64,000 nucleotides of DNA, taken from Peterkaempfera sp044755465 (GTDB lineage Bacteria; Actinomycetota; Actinomycetes; Streptomycetales; Streptomycetaceae). Of the stretch, positions 7,287 to 16,979 are shown one piece after another. Where the stretch lies: positions 186,001 to 250,000 of the forward strand of contig NZ_JBIVRB010000007.1 in assembly GCF_044755465.1 (NCBI RefSeq). Reading direction: 5' to 3'. A model generated the notes under the pieces. That model was given only the letters and a program-made list of their open reading frames with translations. It was not told the DNA's origin and did no database searches. The first letter of the stretch is position 1; every line of letters begins with the position of its first letter. A program made the position numbers and the translations under genes.

Positions 7287-8951
7287 ATGGCCATCCCCTC
7301 GTACGCCGCCGCACCGCCGACCTGGGCCGCCGAGGCCCCGGCCCCCCGGCTGGGCACCGCAGCCGATCCCGGCTCCGCCACCTTCCTGGCCAACACCGAG
7401 GCGCACACCGCGCTGGTCGGTGAGCTGCGGCGCAAGCTGGCCGCCGCCGCGCTCGGCGGCGGCGAGCGCGCCCGGCAGCGCCACACCGCACGCGGCAAGC
7501 TGCTGCCGCGCGACCGGGTGGACACCCTCCTCGACCCGGGCTCGCCCTTCCTGGAGCTGAGCCCGCTGGCCGCCGACGGGATGTACGACGGCGCCGCACC
7601 GGCGGCCGGAGTGGTCGCCGGGGTCGGTCGGGTGGCCGGGCGCGAGGTGGTGGTGGTCGCCAACGACGCCACCGTCAAGGGCGGCACCTACTACCCGATG
7701 ACCGTCAAGAAGCACCTCCGGGCACAGGAGGTGGCCCTCGACAACCGGCTGCCCTGCCTCTACCTGGTGGACTCCGGCGGGGCGTTCCTGCCCATGCAGG
7801 ACGAGGTCTTCCCCGACCGCGACCACTTCGGGCGGATCTTCTACAACCAGGCGCGGCTGTCCGCCGCGGGGATCCCGCAGATCGCCGCCGTCCTGGGGTC
7901 CTGCACGGCGGGCGGGGCGTATGTCCCGGCGATGAGCGATCAGGCCGTGATCGTGCGCAACCAGGGGACCATCTTCCTGGGCGGCCCGCCACTGGTGAAG
8001 GCCGCCACCGGTGAGGTGGTCACCGCCGAGGAACTGGGCGGCGGCGAACTGCACTCCCGTACCTCCGGCGTCACCGACCACCTGGCCGAGGACGACGCGC
8101 ATGCGCTGGCCATCGTCCGCTCCATCGTGGGCGGGCTGGGCCCGCGACCGCCACGGCCGTGGGAGGTCGCCCCGGTGGAGCGCCCGGCGGTGGACCCGGC
8201 GGGGCTGTACGGGGCCGTCCCGGTCGACCCGCGCACCCCCTATGACGTGCGCGAGGTGATCGCCCGGGTGGTGGACGGCAGCCGGTTCGCCGAGTTCAAG
8301 CCGGACTACGGCCCGACCCTGGTCACCGGCTTCGCCCGAGTGCACGGCCACCCCGTCGGGATCATCGCCAACAACGGCATCCTCTTCTCCGAGTCCGCGA
8401 TGAAGGGCGCCCACTTCATCGAACTGTGCGACCAGCGCGGCATCCCCCTCCTCTTCCTGCAGAACATCTCCGGCTTCATGGTCGGGCGGCAGTACGAGGC
8501 CGGCGGCATCGCCAAGCACGGCGCCAAGATGGTGACCGCGGTGGCCTGCACCCGGGTCCCCAAGCTGACCGTGGTGGTCGGCGGCTCGTACGGCGCCGGG
8601 AACTACTCCATGTGCGGTCGGGCCTACTCACCCCGCTTCCTGTGGATGTGGCCGGGAGCCAAGATCTCGGTCATGGGCGGCGAACAGGCCGCCTCCGTGC
8701 TCGCCACCGTCCGCCGCGACCAGTTGGAGGCCCAGGGCACCGACTGGTCCGCCGAGGCGGAGGAGGAGTTCAAGCGGCCGGTCCGCGAGCAGTACGAGCA
8801 GCAGGGCAACGCCTACTACGCCACCGCCCGGCTCTGGGACGACGGCGTCATCGACCCGATGGACACCCGCACGGTGGTCGGCCTCGCCCTCACCGCCTGC
8901 GCCAACGCGCCGCTCGCCGAGCCGCGCCCCTACGGCGTCTTCCGGATGTGA
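7287..8951 (+). CDS. accD1: Acyl-CoA carboxylase beta subunit (methylcrotonyl-CoA carboxylase type)
   Basis: 554 aa carboxyltransferase subunit. The ATG at 7287 (MAIPSYAAAPP) is preceded by AAAGGAG at a 9-base spacing. Typical blocks are ARGKLLPRDRVDTLLDPGSPFLELSPLA, VVANDATVKGGTYYPMTVKKHLRAQE, CTAGGAYVPAMSD and the second-half NISGFMVGRQYEAGGIAKHGAKMV. The last, with the HGAKM signature, points to 3-methylcrotonyl-CoA or a similar branched acyl-CoA as substrate. With the downstream biotin subunit, HMG-CoA lyase and acyl-CoA dehydrogenase it forms the leucine/isovalerate degradation route, carboxylating methylcrotonyl-CoA. It corresponds to SCO2776 by gene order. First gene of the operon; regulation by the divergent TetR protein is likely. 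Confidence 0.92.
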   Translation: MAIPSYAAAPPTWAAEAPAPRLGTAADPGSATFLANTEAHTALVGELRRKLAAAALGGGERARQRHTARGKLLPRDRVDTLLDPGSPFLELSPLAADGMYDGAAPAAGVVAGVGRVAGREVVVVANDATVKGGTYYPMTVKKHLRAQEVALDNRLPCLYLVDSGGAFLPMQDEVFPDRDHFGRIFYNQARLSAAGIPQIAAVLGSCTAGGAYVPAMSDQAVIVRNQGTIFLGGPPLVKAATGEVVTAEELGGGELHSRTSGVTDHLAEDDAHALAIVRSIVGGLGPRPPRPWEVAPVERPAVDPAGLYGAVPVDPRTPYDVREVIARVVDGSRFAEFKPDYGPTLVTGFARVHGHPVGIIANNGILFSESAMKGAHFIELCDQRGIPLLFLQNISGFMVGRQYEAGGIAKHGAKMVTAVACTRVPKLTVVVGGSYGAGNYSMCGRAYSPRFLWMWPGAKISVMGGEQAASVLATVRRDQLEAQGTDWSAEAEEEFKRPVREQYEQQGNAYYATARLWDDGVIDPMDTRTVVGLALTACANAPLAEPRPYGVFRM

Positions 8952-9007
8952 CCACGGATATGACGGACCGTCAGCCTGCCTTTCCCGTGACCGGAGGAGC
9001 ACCTCCC

Positions 9008-11260
9008 ATGTTCGACACCGTCCTGGTCGCCAACCGCGGCGAGATCGCCGTCCGGGTGATCCGCACCCTGCGGCGGCTCGGCGTCCGCTCGGTCGCCGTG
9101 TACAGCGACGCCGACGCCGACGCGCTGCATGTGCGCGAGGCCGACACCGCCGTGCGGCTCGGGCCGCCGGACCGGACCGACAGCTCGGCGGCCGAGACCT
9201 ATCTGCACATCGAGCGGCTGCTGGAGGCGGCCCGGCGCACCGGGGCGCAGGCCGTCCACCCGGGCTACGGCTTCCTGGCTGAGAACGCCGCCTTCGCCGG
9301 TGCCTGCGCCGACGCCGGCCTGTCCTTCATCGGTCCTCCTCCCTCCGCGATCGAGCTGATGGGTGACAAGGTCAACGCCAAGGAGGCGGTACGGGCGGCG
9401 GGCGTGCCCGTCGTCCCCGGCAGCCGTGCGGCTGCCCGCAGCGACGCCGACCTCGCCGCCGCAGCCACCGAGATCGGCTTCCCGGTGCTGCTCAAGCCCT
9501 CGGCGGGCGGCGGCGGCAAGGGCATGCGGCTGGTACGCGACCCGGCCGCGCTGCCAGAGGAGATCGCCGCCGCCCGACGCGAGGCCAGGACCGCCTTCGG
9601 TGACGACACACTCCTGGTGGAGCGCTGGGTCGACCGCCCGCGCCACATCGAGGTGCAGGTGCTCGCCGACGCCCACGGCACCACCGTGCACCTGGGCGAG
9701 CGCGAGTGCAGCCTCCAGCGGCGCCACCAGAAGCTGATCGAGGAGGCCCCCTCCGTCCTCCTCGACGCGGACACCCGTGCCGCGATGGGCGCCGCCGCCG
9801 TCCGCGCGGCCGAGGCGTGCGGCTACACCGGGGCGGGCACAGTGGAGTTCATCGTGCCCGGCGGCGACCCGGCCGCCTACTACTTCATGGAGATGAACAC
9901 CCGTCTCCAGGTGGAGCACCCGGTCACCGAGCTGGCCGCCACCGTACGCGGTCTGGACAGCCCGGCCGGCCCCGGGCGACCGGACCTGGTCGAGTGGCAG
10001 TTGCGCATCGCCGCCGGTGAACCCCTCCCCGTCACCCAGTCCGACATCTCCTTCCACGGTCATGCGATCGAGGCGCGGATCTGCGCCGAGGACCCCGCTC
10101 GCGGCTTCCTGCCGACCGGCGGCCGCGTCCTGCTGCTGCACGAGCCGACCGGAGAGGGCGTCCGGGTTGATTCCGGACTCACCCCGGACACCCTCGTCGG
10201 CAGCACCTATGACCCCATGCTCGCCAAGATCATCGCCTATGGCCCCGACCGGTCGACGGCTCTGCGAAGGCTGCGCGCCGCCCTCGCGGAGACCCGAATC
10301 CTCGGCGTGACCACCAATACCGGCTTCCTGCGCCGGCTCCTCACGCATCCCGACGTGGTTGCAGGCGAACTCGACACCGGCCTGGTCGAGCGCACCGTCC
10401 AGCAGACCCCCGAACTCCTGGCATCCCCGCTCGCCGCCGCCGACGCACCCGCCGACGACCCATCCCCTGAGGGCTCTCCCGCAGCCCCGCTCCCCCACGC
10501 CGTGCTCTGTGCCGCAGCTCTCGCCCGGCACTTGGACCTGACCCCGGCCCCCGCCCCCGGCGGCTGGACCGATCCCTTCTCCCTCCCCTCCGGCTGGCGG
10601 CTGGGCGGCGAACCCGCCTGGACCGTCCACCGGTTGCGCACCCCGGGTGGCGCACCGGTGGAGGTACGGGTGCGGCCTGCCTCCGCAGACGACCTCGCCT
10701 CCACAATCAACGTAGCGGCGACCACTGACAACGGCCCCCGCGACGCCGCCCGGCTGGAGGTCCGCTGCGGTGCCGGGCCGGTGCGCACCGCACGGGTCAC
10801 CCGGCACGCCGACCGCCTGGACCTCACTCTCGACGGCGTCCGGCACAGCTTCACACACGCCACCGACAACGCCCCGCACGGCGCCGCCGCAGGCCCGGTG
10901 ACCTGGCTCGGCCTGGACGGCGACACCTGGGCGCTGCTGCCGTACGACCCGGTCGCGGAGCGCGCCGAAGGCGGCGGCCCCGGCGCCCACCACGGCACCC
11001 TCACCGCCCCCATGCCGGGGACGGTCACGGTGGTGAAGACAGCCGTCGGCGAGCGGGTCCGCAAGGGACAGCCGCTGCTGGTCCTGGAGGCGATGAAGAT
11101 GGAGCACGTGATCGCCGCGCCGCACGACGGCACGGTGGAGCAGCTGCGCGCGGTATCGGGCGCCGGGGTCGCCATGGACGAGGTGCTGGCCGTGGTCAGC
11201 GCGGGTGACGGCGGCGAGGCGGCCGGCGCCGGGGTCGACGCGGCGGAGGTGGCCCGATGA
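9008..11260 (+). CDS. accA1: Biotin-dependent acyl-CoA carboxylase alpha subunit (biotin carboxylase + BCCP)
   Basis: 750 aa. The ATG at 9008 (MFDTVLVANRGEIAVRV) follows GGAGGAG at 8993. Residues about 1-450 form the biotin carboxylase/ATP-grasp module (GGGGKGMRLV, ERDCS-type ERECSLQRRHQKLIEEAPS, EMNTRLQVEHPVTE). A less conserved bridging domain follows. The C-terminal biotinyl domain has the motif EAMKMEH with the biotinylated lysine at residue 697. A short insertion (RGLDSPAGPGRPD) replaces the usual GLDLV region. It supplies carboxybiotin to the AccD1 partner. The stop overlaps the start of hmgL by four bases (ATGA), so the two are translationally coupled. Confidence 0.93.
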   Translation: MFDTVLVANRGEIAVRVIRTLRRLGVRSVAVYSDADADALHVREADTAVRLGPPDRTDSSAAETYLHIERLLEAARRTGAQAVHPGYGFLAENAAFAGACADAGLSFIGPPPSAIELMGDKVNAKEAVRAAGVPVVPGSRAAARSDADLAAAATEIGFPVLLKPSAGGGGKGMRLVRDPAALPEEIAAARREARTAFGDDTLLVERWVDRPRHIEVQVLADAHGTTVHLGERECSLQRRHQKLIEEAPSVLLDADTRAAMGAAAVRAAEACGYTGAGTVEFIVPGGDPAAYYFMEMNTRLQVEHPVTELAATVRGLDSPAGPGRPDLVEWQLRIAAGEPLPVTQSDISFHGHAIEARICAEDPARGFLPTGGRVLLLHEPTGEGVRVDSGLTPDTLVGSTYDPMLAKIIAYGPDRSTALRRLRAALAETRILGVTTNTGFLRRLLTHPDVVAGELDTGLVERTVQQTPELLASPLAAADAPADDPSPEGSPAAPLPHAVLCAAALARHLDLTPAPAPGGWTDPFSLPSGWRLGGEPAWTVHRLRTPGGAPVEVRVRPASADDLASTINVAATTDNGPRDAARLEVRCGAGPVRTARVTRHADRLDLTLDGVRHSFTHATDNAPHGAAAGPVTWLGLDGDTWALLPYDPVAERAEGGGPGAHHGTLTAPMPGTVTVVKTAVGERVRKGQPLLVLEAMKMEHVIAAPHDGTVEQLRAVSGAGVAMDEVLAVVSAGDGGEAAGAGVDAAEVAR

Positions 11261-12219
11261 CCGGCTCCGTCCTCTCGCTCGGGCTGCCCGCGCCCGTGCC
11301 GCTGCCGGGGCTGCCGCAGCGGGTGCGCATTCACGAGGTGGGGGCCCGCGACGGGTTGCAGAACGAGTCCCGGCCGCTGCCGGTCGAGGTGAAGGCGGAG
11401 TTCGTCGCCCGGCTGGCGGCGGCCGGGCTGCGGACCGTGGAGGCGACCAGCTTCGTACGCCCCGAGTGGGTGCCGCAGCTGGCCGACGCCGAGCAGCTGA
11501 TGCCGCTGCTGGCGGACCTGCCGGGTCGGTACCCGGGCCTGCGGCTGCCGGTGCTGGTACCCAATGAGCGCGGTCTGGACCGGGCGCTGGACCACGGCGT
11601 CACCGACATCGCGGTCTTCGCCAGCGCCACCGAGACCTTCGCCCGCCGCAACCTCAACCGCTCGCTCGCGGAGTCGCTGGAGATGTTCGCGCCGGTGGTG
11701 GCGCGCGCGACGGCGGGGGGCGTACGGGTGCGCGGCTATCTGTCGATGTGCTTCGGTGACCCCTGGGAGGGCCCGGTCCCTCCGGCCCAGGTGGTGGAGG
11801 TCGGCCGGCGGCTGCTGGAGCTGGGCTGCGACGAATTGAGCCTCGGCGACACCATCGGGGTGGCCACTCCGGGCCAGGTCACGGCCGTGCTGGCAGCGCT
11901 GGACCAGGCCGGCGTGGGGCCGCAGCGGCTGGCCGTGCACTTCCACGACACCTACGGCCAGGCGCTGGCCAACACGCTGGCCGCGTTGCGGCACGGCGTG
12001 GCGACCGTGGACGCCTCGGCGGGCGGCCTGGGCGGCTGCCCGTACGCGAAGAGCGCCACCGGGAACCTCGCCACCGAGGACCTGGTGTGGATGCTGCACG
12101 GGCTCGGCATAGAGACCGGCGTCGACCTCGCGGCCCTGGCCGCCACCAGCGGCTGGCTGGCCGGACACCTCGGCCGCCCCAGCCCGTCCCGGACGGTGCG
12201 CGCGCTGACCGGCGGCTGA
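11257..12219 (+). CDS. hmgL: Hydroxymethylglutaryl-CoA lyase
   Basis: 320 aa TIM-barrel lyase that splits HMG-CoA into acetyl-CoA and acetoacetate, the last step of leucine breakdown. Catalytic and metal motifs are visible: HEVGARDGLQNE near the N-terminus, VRGYLSMCFG, SLGDTIGVATPGQV, VHFHDTYGQALANTL and the signature GGLGGCPYAKSATGN with the catalytic cysteine. The start ATG overlaps the accA1 stop by four bases. It is third gene of the acc operon and 83 bases upstream of acdH. Confidence 0.94.
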   Translation: MTGSVLSLGLPAPVPLPGLPQRVRIHEVGARDGLQNESRPLPVEVKAEFVARLAAAGLRTVEATSFVRPEWVPQLADAEQLMPLLADLPGRYPGLRLPVLVPNERGLDRALDHGVTDIAVFASATETFARRNLNRSLAESLEMFAPVVARATAGGVRVRGYLSMCFGDPWEGPVPPAQVVEVGRRLLELGCDELSLGDTIGVATPGQVTAVLAALDQAGVGPQRLAVHFHDTYGQALANTLAALRHGVATVDASAGGLGGCPYAKSATGNLATEDLVWMLHGLGIETGVDLAALAATSGWLAGHLGRPSPSRTVRALTGG

Positions 12220-12302
12220 CCCGGAACCGGCCCGCCGGGCGGCGACCCCGCCCCGGCCGTCCTCTCGTCCCTCACCACCCTCCAGAGGCCCAGGAGCACA
12301 CC

Positions 12303-13493
12303 ATGCTCGACCACCGGCTCGACGCCGAGTACGAGGACCTGCGGCGCACCGTCGCGGAGTTCGCCAACGACGTCGTCGCTCCCAAGATCGGCGACTACTA
12401 CGAGCACGACGAGTTCCCGTACGAGATCGTCCGGGAGATGGGGCGGATGGGCCTGTTCGGGCTGCCGTTCCCGGAGGAGTACGGCGGCATGGGCGGCGAC
12501 TACTTCGCGCTCTGCCTGGCCCTGGAGGAGCTCGCCCGGGTGGACTCCTCGGTGGCCATCACGCTGGAGGCCGGGGTGTCGCTGGGGGCGATGCCGATCT
12601 ACCGGTTCGGCACCGAGGAGCAGAAGCGGGAGTGGCTGCCCAGGCTGTGTGCGGGCGAGCTGCTGGGCGCCTTCGGTCTGACCGAGCCGGAGGGCGGTTC
12701 GGACGCCGGTGCGACCAGGACCACGGCCCGGCTGGACGAGGAGACCGGGGAATGGGTGATCAACGGCACCAAGTGCTTCATCACCAACTCCGGGACGGAG
12801 ATCACCGGTCTGGTCACCGTCACCGCCCTCACCGAACCGACCACTCGTTCGAGTGATGCGGCCGGGAAACCCTCGACGCGGCCGGTGATCTCCTCCATCA
12901 TCGTGCCTGCCGGCACCCCCGGCTTCACCGTGTCGAAGAAGTACTCCAAGGTCGGCTGGAACGCCTCGGACACCCGGGAGCTTTCCTTCACCGACTGCCG
13001 TGTCCCGGCCGCCAACCTGCTCGGCGAGCCCGGCCGCGGTTATGCCCAGTTCCTCCGCATCCTCGACGAGGGGCGGATCGCCATCGCCGCCCTGGCCACC
13101 GGCCTGGCTCAGGGCTGTGTCGACCAGTCCCTGCTGTACGCCGCGCAGCGGCATGCCTTCGGCCGTGCCATCGGCGCCAACCAGGCCATCCAGTTCAAGA
13201 TCGCGGACATGGAGATGCGCGCGCACACCTCCCGGCTGGCCTGGCGTGACGCCGCGTCACGCCTGCTGCACGGCGAGCCGTTCAAGAAGGAGGCGGCCAT
13301 CGCCAAGCTGCACTCCTCGGACGCCGCGGTGGTCAACGCCCGGGAGGCCACCCAGGTGCACGGTGGCTACGGCTTCATGAACGAGTTCCCGGTGGCGCGC
13401 TTCTGGCGGGACTGCAAGATCCTGGAGATCGGGGAGGGCACCTCCGAGGTCCAGCGCATGCTGATCGCCAGGGAGCTGGGCATGGTCTCCTGA
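12303..13493 (+). CDS. acdH: Acyl-CoA dehydrogenase (isovaleryl/isobutyryl type)
   Basis: 396 aa FAD enzyme oxidising short branched-chain acyl-CoAs, feeding the carboxylase encoded upstream. The ATG at 12303 (MLDHRLDAEYED) follows AGGAG. Standard blocks are visible: GLTEPEGGSDAGATRTTA (FAD/substrate), KYSKVGWNASDTRELSF, RQAFG-type QRHAFGRAIGANQAIQF, QVHGGYGF and GEGTSEVQRML containing the catalytic glutamate. An insertion of about 10 residues (TEPTTRSSDAAGKPSTRP) lengthens one loop compared with typical family members. Position matches the Streptomyces acdH gene (SCO2779), needed for valine, isoleucine and leucine degradation. Confidence 0.92.
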   Translation: MLDHRLDAEYEDLRRTVAEFANDVVAPKIGDYYEHDEFPYEIVREMGRMGLFGLPFPEEYGGMGGDYFALCLALEELARVDSSVAITLEAGVSLGAMPIYRFGTEEQKREWLPRLCAGELLGAFGLTEPEGGSDAGATRTTARLDEETGEWVINGTKCFITNSGTEITGLVTVTALTEPTTRSSDAAGKPSTRPVISSIIVPAGTPGFTVSKKYSKVGWNASDTRELSFTDCRVPAANLLGEPGRGYAQFLRILDEGRIAIAALATGLAQGCVDQSLLYAAQRHAFGRAIGANQAIQFKIADMEMRAHTSRLAWRDAASRLLHGEPFKKEAAIAKLHSSDAAVVNAREATQVHGGYGFMNEFPVARFWRDCKILEIGEGTSEVQRMLIARELGMVS

Positions 13494-13509
13494 CGGACCG
13501 GCCCCACGG

Positions 13510-14124
13510 TCAGGGGATGACGACGACCGGGCGGTTGGCCCGACGGGCCAGCCGTCCGGACACCGAGCCGAAGAGCTTGCCGATCAGGCCGTGCGTACTG
13601 CCCACGACGATGGCGTCGGCGGCGTACTCCCGGCCGACCTCCTCCAGCTCGTGGCAGATGTCGCCGCCGCGCTCCACCAGGATCCACGGCACATCGGCCA
13701 GGTAGTCGGCGCAGGCCAGCTCCAGGCCGAGCACCTCGGTCCGGTGGTCGGGCACGTCGACGAAGACCGGCGGCTCGCAGCCGGCCCACACGGTGGTCGG
13801 CAGCCGGTTGGCGACATGCACGATCACCAGCCCGCAGCTGGAGCGGCGGGCCATGCCGACGGCGTACGCGAGCGCGCGCTCGCTGGAGAGCGAACCGTCG
13901 AAGCCGACCACCACCCCGTGCTGGAAGACGGGATCGCACGCCCGCACCAGCTGCGGCTCGCCCTGCGGCGCGGGCAGACGCGGCTGGAGCGCGGACTTCG
14001 GCTTGGGCTTCGCCCGGTGTCTGCGCGGCTCTGCGGAGGAGGACTCTCCGGCGGAAGCGGAAGGCCCGGTCGGCCGAGCGGCGGGGGCGCCGTCGGCGGG
14101 CTCAGTGGGCTCGTAACCGGCCAT
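13510..14124 (-). CDS. Universal stress protein (UspA family) with N-terminal extension
   Basis: 204 aa. The first about 65 residues are low-complexity (Ala/Pro/Ser, then RRHRAKPKPKSAL). One Usp domain follows: GVVVGFDGSLSSERALAYAV, then VIVHVANRLP and the C-terminal nucleotide-loop region IVVGSTHGLIGKLFGSVSG. The loop between GSTHG and GSVS is shorter than the classical ATP-binding G2xG9xG(S/T) spacing, so ATP binding is uncertain. Convergent with acdH, with the stop codons 16 bases apart. Confidence 0.85.
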   Translation of the reverse strand: MAGYEPTEPADGAPAARPTGPSASAGESSSAEPRRHRAKPKPKSALQPRLPAPQGEPQLVRACDPVFQHGVVVGFDGSLSSERALAYAVGMARRSSCGLVIVHVANRLPTTVWAGCEPPVFVDVPDHRTEVLGLELACADYLADVPWILVERGGDICHELEEVGREYAADAIVVGSTHGLIGKLFGSVSGRLARRANRPVVVIP

Positions 14125-14638
14125 GGCTCTGGATTCTCGGCGAGAGGGGATACGGCGGAAGGAGGACGTCAGCGGGTGGGTTTCGGGGCATCACATGGGG
14201 CCTACCGGCCGGTGCGGAGGACCGGGGAGCAGCCTGGGTGGCCTCTTCCTTCCAGGGTACGGCGACAGGGCGTTCCCGCCCAGGTGCGGAGCGCAGGGAC
14301 GCCGCAGATACCCACGTAAGAGCGACGCGCACGACCCCATGCGCGCGCTCCCACTGCGGGCGGGCGCACGCCCCGCTCCCGGAGGTTCCCTGGAGGATGC
14401 CGGAGCCTGGCCGGAAGCGCAACAGGGCGCGAGCACAGGGTGACGCCGTGATTGCGGACGGCTCCGCCCAGCGGAGCCGCCGGGCGGGGCCGGTGGGCCC
14501 ACCAGACCGCCCCGCGCCGCCCCGCGCGCCGTCGCGGCAGACGCGGGACCCGGCCCCCGGACCGGATTCCGGCCATGCGACACGGGCTTCGGACGACCTG
14601 TGGCAATTGCCAGATGCATGGGCCCCAGCGCTGGCAGC
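14125..14638. other. Gene-free interval with one hairpin
   Basis: About 510 bases between the divergent universal stress protein and HAD hydrolase genes. Open frames here lack the third-position G/C bias of real genes. One clean hairpin lies at 14460-14478 (arms GGCTCCG/CGGAGCC, loop CCCAG) without a T-run. Nothing else is recognised. Confidence 0.5.
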
Positions 14639-15517
14639 ATGCAGCGCATGCCGCTGCTGCTGATGGACCTCGACAACACGCTCCTCCCTCGGGATGCCGC
14701 GTTCCGCGGCTGGGCACGGGACTTCCTGGCCGAGCACCGCCTGCCGCCGCAGGACCTCGACTGGCTCAGCACCCTGGACGGCAGCGGCTTCGTCCCCCGC
14801 TCCACCGTCCTCGGCGCCGTGCGCCGGCGGTACGGCCTCAACGCCGGCCTGGACGCCCTGCTCACCCACTACCGCCGGGGCATCAGCGCCCACATCCGGT
14901 GCCCCGCGTCCCATGTCGCCGCCCTGCGGGCCGCCCGCGCGGCCGGCTGGACGCTGGGCATCGTCAGCAACGGCGGCACCCTCCCCCAACTGGACAAGAT
15001 CCGCCGTACCGGTCTCGCCGCCCTGGTCGACGGCTGGGTGATCTCCGAGGAGGCCCGCTGCGCGAAGCCCGACCCGGAGATCTTCCGGATCGCCGCCCAC
15101 CGCTGCGGCGTACCCACCACCGGCTCCTGGACCGCCCGTACCTGGATGGTCGGCGACCACGCACCCGCCGACATCGCCGGCGCCCGGCTCAGCGGCCTGC
15201 ACAGCGTCTGGCTGCACCACGGCCGACCCTGGCCCGAACCGGGCTACCGCCCGACCCTCGCCGTACGCGGCCTCCCCGAGGCCATCAGCCTGATCCTGCG
15301 GACCAGGACCACCCCCGTGCCCGCCGCCGCGACCGCCCCCGCGCAGGGCACGCTCTCCCCGCACCCGCCGGTCCGCTCAAGCGCCCCGCTCCCCTCGGGC
15401 GCACCGGCCCGCACCCGCTTCGTCGCTCCGGCGGTGCGACCGGGCCGCAGCGGGGCAGCAGCCGTGCACAGCACATCGGCCGCCCACCGGGCGGCGGCCG
15501 CAGGCGTCACCGGCTGA
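14639..15517 (+). CDS. HAD-family hydrolase
   Basis: About 292 aa. The haloacid dehalogenase motif I is MDLDNTLLP right at the N-terminus. Motif II is GIVSNGG, the motif III lysine lies in CAKPDPEIFRIA, and motif IV is TWMVGDHAPADIAGA. The cap lies between motifs I and II, as in HAD subfamily IA phosphatases. The last about 75 residues are a Pro/Ala/Ser-rich tail of no recognised function. MQRMPLL (14639) and MPLL (14648) are both possible starts; neither has a clear ribosome-binding site. The 3' end overlaps the convergent acetyltransferase gene by 11 bases. Confidence 0.85.
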   Translation: MQRMPLLLMDLDNTLLPRDAAFRGWARDFLAEHRLPPQDLDWLSTLDGSGFVPRSTVLGAVRRRYGLNAGLDALLTHYRRGISAHIRCPASHVAALRAARAAGWTLGIVSNGGTLPQLDKIRRTGLAALVDGWVISEEARCAKPDPEIFRIAAHRCGVPTTGSWTARTWMVGDHAPADIAGARLSGLHSVWLHHGRPWPEPGYRPTLAVRGLPEAISLILRTRTTPVPAAATAPAQGTLSPHPPVRSSAPLPSGAPARTRFVAPAVRPGRSGAAAVHSTSAAHRAAAAGVTG

Positions 15518-16289
15518 CACGCCACCAGCGGGAGAGCGCCTGCTCGGCGAAGCCCAGCCGCCGGTAGAGCGGTTCCCCGAACAGGGTGGCGGTGAGCGTC
15601 GCCCTGCTGTCCGGATGCGCCGTCAGCACCGCCGAGACCAACGTCCGGGCCACCCCCCGCGAGCGGTGTTCGGGGAGCGTCGCCACCCAGTACAGGCCGA
15701 CCGCCGAGCCGTCGTCGTAGCTGACGCACCCCCCGGCCGGCGCCCCGTCCCGCCAGGCCGCCCAGGCCCGCCAGCCGTCCACCCCGAGCAGCACCGGGGG
15801 CAGCAGCGAACCGCGCCGCCAGGGCAGCCGGGCAGCCAGCGGGAAGCCCTCCACCACGGCCCGCTCGACCACCGCCAGCCCGTCGCCGTCCAGCGCCTCG
15901 GACACCACCACGAGCCCCGCCCCCGCCGCCCGAGGCTCCCCCGGCGAGCCCTCCCGCCGCTCCCGCTCCGCCACCGGACCGGCCTCCCGTACCATCACCG
16001 CCTGCGGCAGGGAGGCTTCACCGCCGAATCGGGTCAAATCCAGCCCGCAGTAGGGGTCTTCGAGGCACAGTTGACGGGTGTCCCACTCCCGGAACAGCCC
16101 CGCCAGCTCCTCCTCCAGCGCCGCCGGGTCCGCATACGGCCGGGTGACCACCACCCGGTGGTCGTCCGCGCCGCGCACCGCCGTCCACCCGGCCGTCCGG
16201 CGGACCTGCCAACCCAGCGCCCCCGCCTGGGCCGCCCAGTGGGCGGCCGCGTTGTCGTGGGCGGTCTCGGCGTCGCCGCGCTGCTCCAT
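15507..16289 (-). CDS. GNAT-family N-acetyltransferase
   Basis: 260 aa. The C-terminal half carries the acetyl-CoA binding core: GLYWVATLPEHRSRGVARTLVSAVL (motif A, R-x-x-G-x-A type RSRGVA) and GEPLYRRLGF at the end. The N-terminal 120 residues are a degenerate first lobe, suggesting a two-lobed GNAT in which only the second binds cofactor. Start ATG at 16287-16289. Convergent with the HAD gene, overlapping it by 11 bases, and divergent from adpA across a 690-base regulatory region. The acceptor substrate is unknown. Confidence 0.82.
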   Translation of the reverse strand: MEQRGDAETAHDNAAAHWAAQAGALGWQVRRTAGWTAVRGADDHRVVVTRPYADPAALEEELAGLFREWDTRQLCLEDPYCGLDLTRFGGEASLPQAVMVREAGPVAERERREGSPGEPRAAGAGLVVVSEALDGDGLAVVERAVVEGFPLAARLPWRRGSLLPPVLLGVDGWRAWAAWRDGAPAGGCVSYDDGSAVGLYWVATLPEHRSRGVARTLVSAVLTAHPDSRATLTATLFGEPLYRRLGFAEQALSRWWRVSR

Positions 16290-16979
16290 TCCGCAGACCC
16301 TAGCCGGGTGCCGCCGGCGAAGCCGACGGGTATCCGGTCAATGGCCGGAGTACGCCGGCAGCGGGCGCGCTCCCCGTCGCGCCGGAGCGCCGGGCGCCGC
16401 AGCCGCGCCGCGCGGGCTCGCAGCCGCCGCCTGTCGGCGCTGCTCAGGTTCGCTGTGGCCCGTCGGAGGGAGCGCGCCCGCGCGGGCGCGCAATCGAACT
16501 ACCGTCGGCGGCGTCCCGCAACGCTGGTTTTCAGTCAACTTCACCACCTGGCAAGGGCATTGGGCATATACGCTGTCCACACCCGAGCGCCCCGGGATTG
16601 CGCCCCCCTTAGCGCCCCGTGCGCCGTGTGACAACCAGCCACCCGCCCTCATGCCCCCTTCCCAGCGGGGTCGACGGGTGCCACGCTTCGTGATCGAATG
16701 CATCACGCCAAATTGCCATGTCGACATAGCGTCGGATGCGGAATTTGTCACAACGGCCGAGCCGAACCCAGTAGATTCGATCTTGGCTAGCCTCGGGGGA
16801 GCGAGCAGTGTTGGAGCAGTACAGGGACGGGCAGTCATGACACCGCGGACCCAGGCAGCAGGGCGAGGCGCCGCCGAGCGCCTCCCAGGCATGCCCCGGG
16901 GCCGTGGCCACCGGCGTCCGCGAGCCACACGACCTAGGGGGGCTTGAGCGCCTTGAGCAGGGTGAGCAGGAGCGGCGCA
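16290..16979. promoter_or_regulatory. Long upstream region of adpA
   Basis: 690 bases without a gene between the GNAT start and adpA. It contains a perfect 20-base palindrome at 16472-16491 and A/T-richer pockets around 16540-16580 (with GGCATATACG) and 16720-16790 (TTGTCA at 16745; TAGATT at 16772, spacing longer than ideal). Long untranslated leaders and several regulator sites are known for adpA in streptomycetes. I could not find a convincing AdpA box (TGGCSNGWWY) by eye. Confidence 0.45.

Noticed and set aside
8930..12168. Very long minus-strand frames opposite accA1 and hmgL
   Set aside because: Mirror images of strongly coding genes; no conserved motifs or plausible starts.
16745..16777. 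TTGTCA/TAGATT promoter for adpA
   Set aside because: The gap between the boxes is 21 bases, too long for a confident call.
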